The translations under genes and the position numbers were made by a program. The notes beneath the pieces were generated by a model, which ran no database searches, was not told the DNA's origin, and worked only from the letters and a program-made list of their open reading frames with translations. Positions 22,316 to 32,758 of a stretch of 64,000 nt of DNA are shown one piece after another. The number at the start of each line of letters is the position of its first letter. Within the stretch, counting starts at the first letter, position 1. Source of the DNA: Musicola paradisiaca NCPPB 2511 (GTDB lineage: Bacteria; Pseudomonadota; Gammaproteobacteria; Enterobacterales; Enterobacteriaceae); NCBI RefSeq assembly GCF_000400505.1, contig NZ_CM001857.1:2975844-3039843 (forward strand), read 5' to 3'.

Positions 22316-23325
22316 TACCCCAGATACTCCGCAATCAGCTGTTCGGCGGTTTCAACCGCCATCAATGCCCCGCCGAAACGGATGTTGTCCGCAACCGACC
22401 AGAACTGCAGCAATTCAGGCATACCATAGTCATTGCGCAGGCACCCAATGCTGAGTTGAACAGTGTCTGATGCGTCCTCAACCGGTGTGGGATAGTCGTT
22501 ATCGTCGCTCAGATTCACATCCTGAACCTGCTCCAACGTCTCTCGTGCTTCTTCAGCCGACAGCGGACGCAGCGCGTCCAGATGCACCACCTGAGCGTGG
22601 CCGTAAAATACCGGCGACTGCACGCAGCTCACCGAAATCGGCAGGCCGTCATCCTGCAACACTTTACGCACCTGCTCCACCAGCCGGCGTTCTTCGCGCA
22701 CACTGCCTTCGTCATCCGACAACAGCGGCAACAGGTTGAACGCCAGCTGTTTGGCAAACAGACCGGGTTCAACAGGAATGCCATTCAGCAGGCGCGCGCT
22801 CTGCCCGGCCAAATCGTCCACCGCCGCCTTGCCGTGCGCGGAAACCGACAGCAGGCAAGTGACATGCAGGCGCGACAACCCGGCCTGATCGGTCAGGGGT
22901 TTGATGGCGCGCAGCAACTGGCTGGTCAAACTATCCGCCACAGCCACAATATTACGATTGCGATAATCCGCCAGCGTATGGGAATTCACCCCCGGCACGA
23001 CCAACGGGACATCAGGAGACAGCGCGAAACAGTCACTGCTATCGATAACCAGACATCCCGCGTTACCCGCTTCTTCCGCATAGCGGGCGCTGGCCTCGGC
23101 GCCGGCTACAAAAAACGCGATCTCAGCCGTCGACCAGTCAAAATCCGCGGCATCCGTCACCTGCAACGAACGGCCATTAAAACGCAGACTCTCGCCTGCG
23201 CTGCGTTCGCTGGCCAGCGGATACAGCTCTCCCACGGGAAACCCGCGCTCCTGCAACAGTTCCAGCAACGCCGCGCCGACAGCGCCGGTCGCCCCGAGCA
23301 GCGCGACATTCCAACCATTGGACAT
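22315..23325 (-). CDS. usg: USG-1, aspartate-semialdehyde dehydrogenase-like protein
   Basis: A 336-residue homologue of Asd (E. coli Usg 337). The Rossmann start [19 protein letters not shown] is intact. The region aligned with the Asd active-site Cys reads [11 protein letters not shown], where Asd has a GNCT/S-type motif, so the catalytic Cys appears absent, as in other Usg proteins; its role is unknown. The start at 23325 matches [11 protein letters not shown]; a longer upstream open frame is unsupported. It lies between pdxB and truA. Confidence 0.92.
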   Translation of the reverse strand: MSNGWNVALLGATGAVGAALLELLQERGFPVGELYPLASERSAGESLRFNGRSLQVTDAADFDWSTAEIAFFVAGAEASARYAEEAGNAGCLVIDSSDCFALSPDVPLVVPGVNSHTLADYRNRNIVAVADSLTSQLLRAIKPLTDQAGLSRLHVTCLLSVSAHGKAAVDDLAGQSARLLNGIPVEPGLFAKQLAFNLLPLLSDDEGSVREERRLVEQVRKVLQDDGLPISVSCVQSPVFYGHAQVVHLDALRPLSAEEARETLEQVQDVNLSDDNDYPTPVEDASDTVQLSIGCLRNDYGMPELLQFWSVADNIRFGGALMAVETAEQLIAEYLG

Positions 23326-23405
23326 GTGGTTTCTCCCCCACTTATTGAATAAAACACGACGGGCGGTGATATCACCGCCCGGATAATACGCATGGGTTAG
23401 GACAA

Positions 23406-24541
23406 TCAGCGACCGGGCATGACGGAGGCGATAAATCCCAATTTGTTCAGGCGCTCGGCGCTGTCGCGATCGTGACAAACGACATGCAACGACGACCATT
23501 CACGCCGCTCCTGATAATGCTTGCGCAGACGATCGAAACCGCCGTCAACGTCAGCGACCTGACGCAATAATGCGTCGTCGCGGCGCACATCATACACCAG
23601 ATGCACCAGACGTTTTAGCTGCCGCTCGTCCAACGGCGCATCCAGCGTCACGGTGGAGATTTCCGGCGCCGGCAGCAGTTCCGTCAGCGCGACCTGCTGA
23701 GGTTGCCCGATGAATTGGCTCCAGGCCTCGAATACCTGCGTCGTACCGCGCGCCTTCCCCTCCAGCGTGTAGCCGGCGATATGCGCCGTACCGATATCGA
23801 CCCGCGCCAGCAACGCCGTGGACAACGCCGGCTCCGGTTCCCAGACATCCAGCACGACGCTGATCCTCTTACCCTGCTGCAATACGCTAAGCAACGCATG
23901 GTTATCCACCACCGGGCCGCGGCAGGCGTTGATCAGAATAGTCCCGTCACGCAAACGTTCGAGCAACGCCTCATCAACGCTGTGCCAGGTTTGGTAAGGC
24001 CCATCGTGAAACAGCGGCGTATGGAACGTCAGCACATCGGCCTGTTCGACCACCTCATCCAGCGATAAGAACGGGCCAGAATCACCGCGATCGGCGCGCG
24101 GCGGGTCGCACACACCGTGCGCACACCCAGCGCTCGCAGCCGCTCATTGAGGCGAGAGCCGACATGTCCCACCCCGATGATACCCACAGTACGGTCGGTC
24201 AGAGTGAAGCCATCCCGCTCCGCCAGCATCAGCAACGCGGAAAAGACATACTCCACCACCGCAATCGCATTGCATCCCGGCGCGGCGGAAAAGGCGATCC
24301 CTTGTTCTCTCAGATAACCCTCATCGACATGATCGGTGCCGGCGGTGGCGGTGCCGACAAAACGGATCGCGTGTCCCGCCAGTAGCGACGCATTCACTTT
24401 GGTGACGGATCGCACCATCAGCGCATCGGCATCGTTGAGGGCGGCTACCGGGATCGGACGGCCGGGCACCGCCGTCACATCGCCCAGGCGGCTGAACAGC
24501 GCCTGCGCGTAAGGCATATTTTCATCAACAAGGATTTTCAC
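23406..24541 (-). pseudogene. pdxB: Erythronate-4-phosphate dehydrogenase, frame broken by one base (probable sequence error)
   Basis: PdxB oxidises 4-phosphoerythronate in the DXP-dependent pyridoxal phosphate pathway. The N-terminal part (24541 to about 24110) has the D-hydroxyacid dehydrogenase fold with the dinucleotide motif [13 protein letters not shown]. The second part begins [10 protein letters not shown] and has [13 protein letters not shown], the substrate/NAD loop VLDVWEPEP and the catalytic [13 protein letters not shown]. The frames change between TV and CDPPRA at about 24106-24116. Inserting one base gives 378 residues, the E. coli length. Confidence 0.9.
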
Positions 24542-24670
24542 GTTGGCTTTCCTGATAAACCACGAGCGACCGCCGCACGCACGGCGGCAAGAAAAGGAAG
24601 GCGGTTATTCTGCCATAAACCAGCCAGCACTGACATCAACCACACAACGGTCAGCCGATACCTGTGTCGA

Positions 24671-26071
24671 TTATCCGCCATCCGAACATCGGGGTACGAA
24701 GGTGACGCGCGCGCACAATCCCCCCAAAGACTGGCTTTCCAGCAATTGTAACTGCGCGTGATGCCAGTGAGCGATATCCCTGACCAACGCCAATCCCAAC
24801 CCCGAGCCTGCCAAATCGCTGTGCCCGTCCAGCCGGTGAAACGGCATTATGGCGGTGGTGCGTTCGGCCAGCGGAATCCCTGGCCCGCTGTCTTCCACAT
24901 CCAATACCCCTTTCGCGACACGGATCGTGATCGTTCCGCCGTCCGGTGTATATTTCACCGCATTATCGAGCAGATTCGCACACAGTTCAGCCAACAGCAC
25001 AGGGTCGCCGCAGGTCAGGCAACGTTCCTCGCCTTCATAACCCAGGTCGATCCGCTTACTGCGCGCCGCAGACAATCGGGAACAGCAAGCATCCCGTGCG
25101 ATGTCCGCCAAATCCACAGACTGTTGCGCCAGTTCCGGCTGCTCCTGTGCGCGTAAACGCGACAGTTGCAGTAACCGTTCAGTCAGATTGATGGTCTTTG
25201 CCAACGTGACCCGCATACCCGCAAGACTATCGTGCCAACGCGCAGGCTGTTTACTCTTCAGCGCAACGTCAACCTGCGTTTTGAGCACGGCAAGCGGAGT
25301 ACGCAACTGATGCGCCGCATCAGCGCCAAAACGCTCTTGCCGCTGAATCATCCTGTTGAGCCGCTCGATATAGCGATTGAATGCCACCATCAACGGCTGC
25401 ATTTCCGCCCAATGCAATAGCGGTGGAAGAGGCGTCAGATCGCCAGGTTCCCGGCGCAACATCAGGCTTGAAAGCTGACGTAACGGCCGCAGTAATTGTC
25501 GCAACAAAACCACCGCCATCAACAACGCAAGCGAAACCAACAGACTCTGGCTAATCAGCGCGGTCATCAGCAAACGTTGAGCAAACGACTGGCGGGACGA
25601 GAGGCGTTCCGCCACCAGAATCAACACCATACCGTCGATACCCGCCTCATTGATCGGCTGCCAGAGCGCGGCGACACGAATCTCATTGCCGAGATATCGG
25701 GCATCATAGAAACGCACCAACGCCGGATAGCTCCGGGATAATGGCGTGTTTTGCGGTACCGCCGGTAAATCGTCATACCCGGAAAGGGTTTCGCCTTGCG
25801 GCGTAACCACTTGATAGTACAACGGGTCATTCATATTCCGCTCGAAACTGTCGAGCGCCACCCAGGGAACGTCCACGGCCAGCCGTCCATCGCGTACCGT
25901 CAGCCGTTCTGCCACCGTGCGGGCCGATGCCAACAGTGTGCGGTCATAAGCATGGGTCGCCGCATCTCTGGCGCTGCCGTAATGCGTCCAGACCGACACC
26001 GCCCATAGCATCACCATCGGCAGCCCCAAATACATCACCAACTGCCCGCGCAGCGAATCAACCTTTGGCAT
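24671..26071 (-). CDS. tctE: Sensor histidine kinase TctE-like
   Basis: A membrane sensor kinase of 466 residues. There are two transmembrane helices (about 9-28 and 165-190) around a periplasmic sensor region. The H-box is GADAAHQLRTPLAVLK with the phosphorylated His near residue 252; the N-box LCANLLDNAVKYTPDGG and G-boxes VEDSGPGIP and GSGLGLALV complete the ATPase domain. It overlaps the tctD response regulator by 14 bases and is divergent from tctCBA, so it probably senses citrate or a related tricarboxylate to induce uptake. E. coli K-12 lacks this module at this position. Confidence 0.85.
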   Translation of the reverse strand: MPKVDSLRGQLVMYLGLPMVMLWAVSVWTHYGSARDAATHAYDRTLLASARTVAERLTVRDGRLAVDVPWVALDSFERNMNDPLYYQVVTPQGETLSGYDDLPAVPQNTPLSRSYPALVRFYDARYLGNEIRVAALWQPINEAGIDGMVLILVAERLSSRQSFAQRLLMTALISQSLLVSLALLMAVVLLRQLLRPLRQLSSLMLRREPGDLTPLPPLLHWAEMQPLMVAFNRYIERLNRMIQRQERFGADAAHQLRTPLAVLKTQVDVALKSKQPARWHDSLAGMRVTLAKTINLTERLLQLSRLRAQEQPELAQQSVDLADIARDACCSRLSAARSKRIDLGYEGEERCLTCGDPVLLAELCANLLDNAVKYTPDGGTITIRVAKGVLDVEDSGPGIPLAERTTAIMPFHRLDGHSDLAGSGLGLALVRDIAHWHHAQLQLLESQSLGGLCARVTFVPRCSDGG

Positions 26072-26732
26072 GTTCGCACTCCAGGCTGTACCCCAACCCC
26101 CTCAGGGTGACGATCGCCACATTGCTGCCAGCCAGTTTTTTCCGCACCCGATGAACATACAGATCCAGGCTATCGATACTGACGTCATCCAAAAACGTAA
26201 AGACCTGTTCATACAGATACTGACGCAACACCGGCCGCCCTCGTCGTTGCATCAGGGTATGCAACACAGCCTGCTCTCGCGGCGTCAATGCCAACGGTTT
26301 CCCCCACAGCAAAAAATACCCCTCATCATGCCAGCTCAAGTCGCCAAAATGCTGGACAGACTGCGCTAACCCCTGACTACGTCGCAATAAGGCCCGCAGT
26401 CGGGCTTCCAGTTCAGCCACATCGAACGGCTTGGCCAGATAGTCATCCGCCCCCAGATTCAGCCCCCGCACCCGATCCGCGACGTCGGTGCGCGCCGTCA
26501 ACAACAAGACCGGCAGGTTTTGCCCCCGCTTTCGTAAGCGCGCCAGCACAGAAAAACCATCCATTTTCGGTAACGAGACATCAAGCACCATCAGCGTATA
26601 GGTCTCGAGCTGCAGCAACTGCTCCGCCGTCATGCCATCGCCGGCACGATCCACAGCAAAGCCGGACTCGCTAAGCGCTTTCTCCAGCCAATGGGCCAGT
26701 TCATCATGATCTTCAACCAGTAATAGTCGCAT
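26058..26732 (-). CDS. tctD: OmpR-family response regulator TctD
   Basis: A 224-residue response regulator, the length of Salmonella TctD. The receiver domain has the acidic pair ED (residues 7-8), the phospho-acceptor Asp in LMVLDVSLPKMDG (near 51), Thr in LLLTA and Lys in LAKPF. The C-terminal winged helix has LALTPREQAVLHTLM and RKKLAGSNVAIVTLRGLGYSLE. The ATG at 26732 gives MRLLLVEDHDE as in the family; it has only a weak ribosome site, and an ATG at 26753 is also possible. It should regulate the divergent tctCBA transcript. Confidence 0.87.
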   Translation of the reverse strand: MRLLLVEDHDELAHWLEKALSESGFAVDRAGDGMTAEQLLQLETYTLMVLDVSLPKMDGFSVLARLRKRGQNLPVLLLTARTDVADRVRGLNLGADDYLAKPFDVAELEARLRALLRRSQGLAQSVQHFGDLSWHDEGYFLLWGKPLALTPREQAVLHTLMQRRGRPVLRQYLYEQVFTFLDDVSIDSLDLYVHRVRKKLAGSNVAIVTLRGLGYSLECEHAKG

Positions 26733-26936
26733 CGCCGTTGTCTCGTTATCCATCGTCAGGGCCTGAACGAAGCCCATTCTCTCCAGCGCAAGGCCATTTT
26801 TTAAGCGACCTGAATCACATCCCTCGTACATTTTTCGCAACCGAAAGGAAACTGAAAGATTACGCAAATAACAATTCGGCAACAAAAAAACAATAACAAC
26901 CTCTTACCCCCCCAAAAATAAGAAGGAAAAAGTGAT

Positions 26937-27908
26937 ATGCATAAAAAACGTTCTTTGCTCCTCTGCGGATTACTTTTCTGCGCTCCCGTTACCCAGGCAT
27001 CGGCGCCGTCGCGCACAGAGTGTATCGCCCCCGCCAAACCTGGCGGCGGCTTCGACTTAACCTGCAAACTGTTGCAGATATCGCTACAGGAAACACACGC
27101 GATCGACAGCCCGATGCGCGTCACCTATATGCCCGGCGGCGTTGGCGCCGTGGCTTATAACGCCATCATTGCACAGCGCCCCAGCGAAGCGGGCACCGTG
27201 GTCGCCTTCTCCGGCGGCTCATTGCTCAATCTGGCGCAAGGAAAATTCGGTCGCTATAACGTTGAAGAGGTGAAATGGTTGGCCGCCGTCGGCACTGATT
27301 ACGGTGCGATCGCCGTGCGTAGCGATTCCCCCTATAAAACCCTCAACGATCTCCTCACCGCCATGCAGCAAGACCCGGATCGCGTGGTCGTGGGGGCCGG
27401 CGCGTCTATTGGCAGCCAGGACTGGATGAAGGCCGCCATGCTGGCCCGACACGCCAACATCACCCCCGAAAAAATGCGCTATGTCGCCTTCGAAGGCGGC
27501 GGAGAACCACTGACCGCCATGCTCGGCGGCCATGTCCATGTGCTCTCCGGTGATATGAGTGAGATGGTGCCCCACCTGCAAAGCGGCAAAATCAGGGTAC
27601 TGGCCGTCTTCGCCGACCACAGTTTACCGGGCGTGCTCGCTGATGTTCCCACCGCCAAAGAACAAGGATACGACCTGACATGGCCAGTCATTCGCGGCTT
27701 TTATCTGGGCCCGAAAGTCAGCGACGAAAGTTATGCCTGGTGGGAAGAAACCTTCAAAAAACTCGCGGCAACGGATGCGTTCAAGAAACAGCGCGATATG
27801 CGCGGGTTGTTTGAATTTAACATGACCGGCCAGGAGCTTGACGCCTACGTGAAAAAGCAAGTTAGCGAGTATCGCGAACAGGCTAAAGCATTCGGGTTGG
27901 CGAAATAA
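26937..27908 (+). CDS. tctC: Tricarboxylate periplasmic binding protein TctC
   Basis: A periplasmic binding protein of the TTT (tripartite tricarboxylate) family, 323 residues, with a signal peptide MHKKRSLLLCGLLFCAPVTQA. The mature part contains the ligand-loop signatures AKPGGGFDLTC and YMPGGVGAVAYN. It hands citrate or similar acids to the TctAB permease. An AAGGAAAAAG ribosome site precedes the ATG. It heads the tctC-tctB-tctA operon, with ten bases to tctB. Confidence 0.9.
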   Translation: MHKKRSLLLCGLLFCAPVTQASAPSRTECIAPAKPGGGFDLTCKLLQISLQETHAIDSPMRVTYMPGGVGAVAYNAIIAQRPSEAGTVVAFSGGSLLNLAQGKFGRYNVEEVKWLAAVGTDYGAIAVRSDSPYKTLNDLLTAMQQDPDRVVVGAGASIGSQDWMKAAMLARHANITPEKMRYVAFEGGGEPLTAMLGGHVHVLSGDMSEMVPHLQSGKIRVLAVFADHSLPGVLADVPTAKEQGYDLTWPVIRGFYLGPKVSDESYAWWEETFKKLAATDAFKKQRDMRGLFEFNMTGQELDAYVKKQVSEYREQAKAFGLAK

Positions 27909-27918
27909 GGAGCGTCCC

Positions 27919-28347
27919 ATGAGCGATCGCCTGTTTGGCGGTATCGGGTTAATCCTGTGCGTCTTCGGCTTGTTTATCGGCTGGGAGATCCGCAGCGAAT
28001 ACAGCTATGAACCTGTCGGCCCCCGGCCATTTCCCCTGGCCATTCTGACACTGATGGCGTGGTGCGCCATGCTGATGTTGTTGCGTAAACCGGACGTCAT
28101 TACCTGGCCGCAGGCGATCGTCGCCAAACGGTTGCTACTGATGATCCTGATGATCAACCTGTATGCGTTGTTGTTTGAGTCTTTAGGGTTTCCGTTGTCG
28201 ACAGCCCTGCTGGCGTGCGGAATGGGGATGTTATTCGGCGCAGTCTGGTGGGCCGCGGCGCTGTCCGGCGCGATCATGGGGGTCACGATGTTCTATGCCT
28301 TCGATCGGTTATTGGACGTCACGCTCCCTATCGGTTCATGGTGGTAA
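27919..28347 (+). CDS. tctB: Tricarboxylate transporter small membrane subunit TctB
   Basis: A 142-residue membrane protein with four hydrophobic helices (about 6-24, 40-55, 72-92, 95-125), the usual make-up of the TTT small subunit. It lies between tctC and tctA with spacings of 10 and 15 bases and pairs with TctA in the inner membrane. Confidence 0.88.
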   Translation: MSDRLFGGIGLILCVFGLFIGWEIRSEYSYEPVGPRPFPLAILTLMAWCAMLMLLRKPDVITWPQAIVAKRLLLMILMINLYALLFESLGFPLSTALLACGMGMLFGAVWWAAALSGAIMGVTMFYAFDRLLDVTLPIGSWW

Positions 28348-28362
28348 TCTCAGGAGAGAAAT

Positions 28363-29855
28363 ATGGAAACCTGGTCTTTTCTCATGCAAGGATTTTCCGT
28401 CGCCATGACGCCGGGAAATCTGACCATCGCCTTAATCGGCTGTTTTATTGGTACCGTTGTTGGTCTCCTGCCCGGTTTAGGCCCGATTAACGGCGTAGCC
28501 ATCCTGATGCCGCTGGCCTTTGCGCTGAAGCTGCCGGCTGATTCCGCCTTGATCCTGCTGGCGACGGTTTATCTCGGCTGCGAATACGGCGGCCGCATTT
28601 CCTCCATCTTACTGAACGTTCCAGGCGATGCAGGCGCCATCATGACCGCACTCGATGGCTATCCCATGGCGCAACAGGGGAAAGCCGGCGTGGCGTTATC
28701 CATCTCCGCCGTCAGTTCGTTCATCGGTTCCAACATCGCGATTCTGGGCATTATTCTATTTGCACCGCTGCTGGCTAACTGGTCTCTCGCCTTCGGCCCG
28801 GCGGAATATTTCGCGCTGATGGTTTTCGCCATCGCCTGCCTTGGCAGCATGATGAGCCAAAATCCGCTGAAGTCCTTCTTAGCCGCGCTGATCGGGCTCG
28901 CCATGGCAACCGTCGGTGTCGATGCCAACACCGGCGTTTATCGATTTACATTCGACATTATCCACCTTTCCGACGGTATCCAGTTTGTCGTCGTCGTTAT
29001 CGGGTTGTTCTCCGTCAGCGAAATCCTGCTGATACTGGAAAACACCAGCAGCGGGCAAAACGTCATCAAAAAACGGGACGCATGTTGTTTAATGCGCAGG
29101 AAGGATTGCACTGCCTCGGCGCCACGCTGCGCTCGTCGCTATTAGGTTTTTTCGTCGGCATTCTTCCCGGCGCCGGCGCCACTATCGCCAGCGCAATGGC
29201 GTGGATGACGGAGAAAAAACTCAGCGGCAACAGCGAGGCGTTTGGTAAAGGAGAAATTCGCGGCGTCGCCGCGCCGGAAGCCGCCAACAATGCTTCAGCC
29301 TGCGGCTCTTTCATCCCGATGTTAACGCTCGGGATCCCCGGTTCCGGTACAACAGCGGTCATGGTTGGCGCGCTCACGCTCTACAACATTACCCCTGGCC
29401 CCGCCATGTTTACCGAACAACCGGATATCGTCTGGGGGTTAATTGCCGCATTGCTCATCGGCAACCTGATGTTGTTACTGCTCAACTTACCGCTGATCGG
29501 CGTGTTTACCCGCATGCTCGCCATTCCCATGTGGATACTGGTTCCGGTTATCACCGCGATCTCGGCTGTCGGCGTGTATGCGGTTCACAGCACCACCTTT
29601 GATCTGCTGCTGATGGTTGGGCTGGGCGTTTTCGGTTATATCCTGCGAAAAATGCATTTTCCCATGTCGCCACTGATTCTCGGCTTCGTACTCGGTGAAA
29701 TGCTGGAGCAGAACCTGCGGCGCGCCCTCTCCATCAGTAATGGCCATCTATCGATTCTCTGGGAAGGGAATATCAGTAAGTTCCTGTTAATACTCTCCGT
29801 ACTGGTCTTGTCAGCGCCGCTGCTGATGAAATACTGGCGCCGGCGCCGCGCCTGA
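28363..29855 (+). pseudogene. tctA: Tricarboxylate transporter large subunit TctA, frame broken by one base (probable sequence error)
   Basis: The large TTT permease subunit with about 12 membrane helices. Part one carries the family motif GTVVGLLPGLGPINGVAILMP (residues about 30-50) and GCEYGGRISSILLNVPGD; part two has the inverted-repeat partner FFVGILPGAGATIASAMAW and LGIPGSGTTAVMVGAL. The two parts are in different frames. Adding one A to the run at 29068-29073 reads through IKKTGRMLFNAQEGL and gives 497 residues, near the 504 of Salmonella TctA. A short GC hairpin at 29861-29882 follows the stop. Confidence 0.9.
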
Positions 29856-30038
29856 TCCCCCAGCGCTTCGCTACGGCGAAGCGCATCCTCCCAGAGACTC
29901 GTCTGACCGTCCTTCGCCATCGTCGTTCGCCATCGCAAAACGACATGTCGTGTCGACTATCGGTAAAACAACGCCATTGCTATGATGGCGTGACTGTCAC
30001 CGTCTGACACGTCATCCGCGTTCAGTAAGGAGTGAGCC

Positions 30039-31281
30039 ATGCAACCGGTCGGCAATTCCGGCAATACCTCATTGTCAGGAAACAACAATGTTGATGCCGC
30101 ATCATTAAAAGCGGATATGGCCTCGCTGAAAACCGCAGCGTTGACCACCAGCGACGCCTCGACAACCGGCGATACGCCGCTGACATCGGCGCAACGCACC
30201 GTACTGGAAAAACTGGTTAATCAGATAACCGGCCAGAGCGGAGCGAAATCCGCCGAAGTCTGGGCCGGGCTGCGTTATTCCCTGGGGGTGAGCGGTAATA
30301 CCGATTTGCTCTCCAGCCAGTTCACCGCCGCCACGCAGATTCTGCAGGCGCGACTGACGACGGCGCAGGACGCCCAGCAAACCCGGCAATTGTTGCAGCA
30401 GGTGACTAACTTGCTGCAACAGGGCAATAACCGTCAGGCGGTCAGCAACTTTATCCGACAGCAGTTCGGGCATACCACGCTGGGTTCGCTGACGCCGTCC
30501 CAGCTACAACAGGTGGTCAATGTGTTGCAAAGCGGCACGTTGTCCCCAAATACAGCTGTCGCGACACCCCAGAACCCAACACTGCCACAGCCGGGGATGC
30601 CGACCCCTTCCGGCGGGCAGCCCGCTGCCGCACAGCCATCGCCGCCGACATCATCAGGCCCGCTCGCCACCTCATCATTGACGCCCACTCAGCTCGCCGC
30701 CACGGCCAATCTGCTGGGTTACATCGCCCGGTATCGCGCTGCTGACGGGGCGGCCGCTGTCCGCAGCGGAACACAACAGCCTGAATCAGCTGGTCGCCCG
30801 GCTGGTGGCGCTGAGCGGCGAGACGTCGGCGCAGGTCTGGCGCACTATGCTGGAGATGCAAAAACTGGACGTCGGCCAGCCCATCCCGGCTCAGCATTTT
30901 CAGACGCTGAGCCAATACCTGCAAACCCAGACCGCGCTGTTGCAGCAGCACGCCACCTCCACGTTGCTGTCCTTGCTAACCACATTGAAGCAGCCCGCCG
31001 ATCATCAGGAACAATCACTGTTGCAGGACTTTGTGCGCACCAGTTTCAACGCCGCGCCGCAAACGCCGCTGACCCCCACTCAGGCCAGCGAGGTCGTCAC
31101 CTTTCTGTATCGACGTCGTTTGCAACAGTTGCAGGAAAGCAGCGCCGTCCCCGTTCAGCCGATCATCAATCCGCTTATTCTCGCCCTGCCGCCGGATTGG
31201 CGACCGCTCTTCAACCGACCGCTGGGGCTGGCGTTGATCCTGACACTGGTGGCGGTGTTGCTGTTGTGGATACTGCTATAA
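30039..31281 (+). pseudogene. flk: Flagellar regulator Flk, frame broken by one base (probable sequence error)
   Basis: Flk is a membrane-anchored flagellar assembly regulator that prevents premature export of late substrates. Recognition rests on the N-terminal LTSAQRTVLEKLVNQIT and AEVWAGLRYSLGVSG, the repeat QGNNRQAVSNFIRQQFG, a second RPLSAAEHN-NQLVARLVALSGE unit, and a C-terminal transmembrane helix (GLALILTLVAVLLLWILL). The frame breaks at about 30735-30745 and is restored by removing one base. The protein is about 413 residues against 331 in E. coli; the excess is a Pro/Gln/Ser-rich linker. It sits between pdxB (beyond the tct insertion) and fabB, as in E. coli. Confidence 0.82.
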
Positions 31282-31385
31282 GGTGGTCTGACGGCTGGGA
31301 ATCAACGCCATCGGGAACAATAAAGAGCACTGACGAGAGCGGAGAACATACCGGGGTAGCGCCCCGGTATGCTGGCATAAAGGAA

Positions 31386-32603
31386 TTACTGCTGATATTT
31401 GCGCATCACCAGCACCGCGTTGGTGCCGCCGAAACCGAAGCCGTTGGACATTACCGTCGTCAGCTTACGCTCGGTGGTCTCAGTGACGATGTTCATGTTC
31501 TGAGCCTGTTCATCCAGCGTGTCGATATTGATGCTCGGTGCGATAAAACCGTGTTCCAGCATCAACAAGCTGTAGATCGCTTCCTGTACCCCGGCAGCGC
31601 CCAGCGAGTGGCCGGTCATCGCCTTGGTGGCGGAAATCGGCGGAATCTTGTCGCCGAACACCTGGCGAATCGCCCACAGTTCCTTCACGTCGCCAACCGG
31701 CGTTGAAGTGCCGTGCGTATTGATGTAATCGATCGGCGTATCCACACCCTGCAGCGCCTGCTTCATGCAACGTACCGCGCCTTCGCCGGATGGCGCCACC
31801 ATGTCGGCGCCGTCGGACGTCGCACCGTAGCCCACCACTTCGGCATAAATGTGCGCGCCGCGCGCCAGCGCATGCTCCAGCTCTTCCACCACCACCATCC
31901 CGCCGCCGCCGGCGATCACGAAACCGTCGCGATCAGCGTCATAGGTACGGGAAGCGCGAGCGGGCGTTTCGTTGTATTTCGTGGACAGCGCGCCCATCGC
32001 ATCGAACTCGCACGCCAGTTCCCAGCACAGCTCTTCGCCGCCGCCGGCGAAAACGATGTCCTGCTTGCCCATTTGAATCTGCTCAACCGCATTACCGATA
32101 CAATGTGCAGAGGTGGAGCACGCGGAGCTGATGGAGTAGTTCACGCCCTGAATTTTGAACGGCGTGGCCAGACAGGCGGAAACCGCAGAGCCCATCGCCT
32201 TGGTCACGACGTAAGGGCCAACGGCTTTCAGACCACGCGGGCTGCGCATTGCATCAGCGCCAAACACCTGAGAACGCGCAGAACCGCCGGAACCAGCGAT
32301 CAAACCAACACGCGGATTGTGCTGGTATTGCTCTTCCGACAGGCCAGAATCCTTGATGGCTTCTTCCATGCTCAGATAAGCGTAAATGGAAGCGTCGCTC
32401 ATGAAACGTACAACTTTACGCTCGATCAGCCCGGCCGTATCCAGCTTGACATTGCCCCACACGTGGCTACGCATGCCGGATTCTTTCAGTTCCTCGGAGA
32501 AAGTAATGCCTGAACGGCCCTCACGCAGGGAGGCCAGCACTTCCTCTTTGTTATTACCAATGCTGGACAGGATACCCAGACCAGTAATCACCGCACGTTT
32601 CAT
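31386..32603 (-). CDS. fabB: Beta-ketoacyl-ACP synthase I
   Basis: Condenses malonyl-ACP with acyl-ACP and is required for unsaturated fatty acids. It has 405 residues (E. coli 406). The catalytic Cys is in [12 protein letters not shown] near residue 163; the His pair occurs in [11 protein letters not shown] near 298 and TGHSLGAAG near 333; the C-terminal gate loop is GFGFGGTNA. Tandem FadR and FabR sites lie upstream. A short hairpin at about 31348-31370 separates it from the convergent flk. Confidence 0.97.
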   Translation of the reverse strand: MKRAVITGLGILSSIGNNKEEVLASLREGRSGITFSEELKESGMRSHVWGNVKLDTAGLIERKVVRFMSDASIYAYLSMEEAIKDSGLSEEQYQHNPRVGLIAGSGGSARSQVFGADAMRSPRGLKAVGPYVVTKAMGSAVSACLATPFKIQGVNYSISSACSTSAHCIGNAVEQIQMGKQDIVFAGGGEELCWELACEFDAMGALSTKYNETPARASRTYDADRDGFVIAGGGGMVVVEELEHALARGAHIYAEVVGYGATSDGADMVAPSGEGAVRCMKQALQGVDTPIDYINTHGTSTPVGDVKELWAIRQVFGDKIPPISATKAMTGHSLGAAGVQEAIYSLLMLEHGFIAPSINIDTLDEQAQNMNIVTETTERKLTTVMSNGFGFGGTNAVLVMRKYQQ

Positions 32604-32647
32604 TCAATACCTCTTCCACTTAGTGTTCGGATTTAGCACAGCACTCT

Positions 32648-32683
32648 AGCTTACAGATGTAAGCTGAACAAGTCCGATCAGAC
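32648..32683 (-). promoter_or_regulatory. Adjacent FadR and FabR binding sites upstream of fabB
   Basis: On the minus strand the sequence reads CTGATCGGACTTGTTCA (FadR-type activator site; from memory it matches the E. coli fabA site), followed directly by the palindrome AGCTTACATCTGTAAGCT at 32648-32665, which fits the FabR repressor site. The same FadR-then-FabR arrangement is known upstream of E. coli fabA and fabB. It suggests activation by FadR and repression by FabR with unsaturated acyl thioesters. Confidence 0.75.
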
Positions 32684-32758
32684 GAACTTTTCCCAAATTT
32701 GCGACTTATTATGCTGGCCGTTAAAATCGCGCCACCGCTTGAATAATGAGTATTTGCC

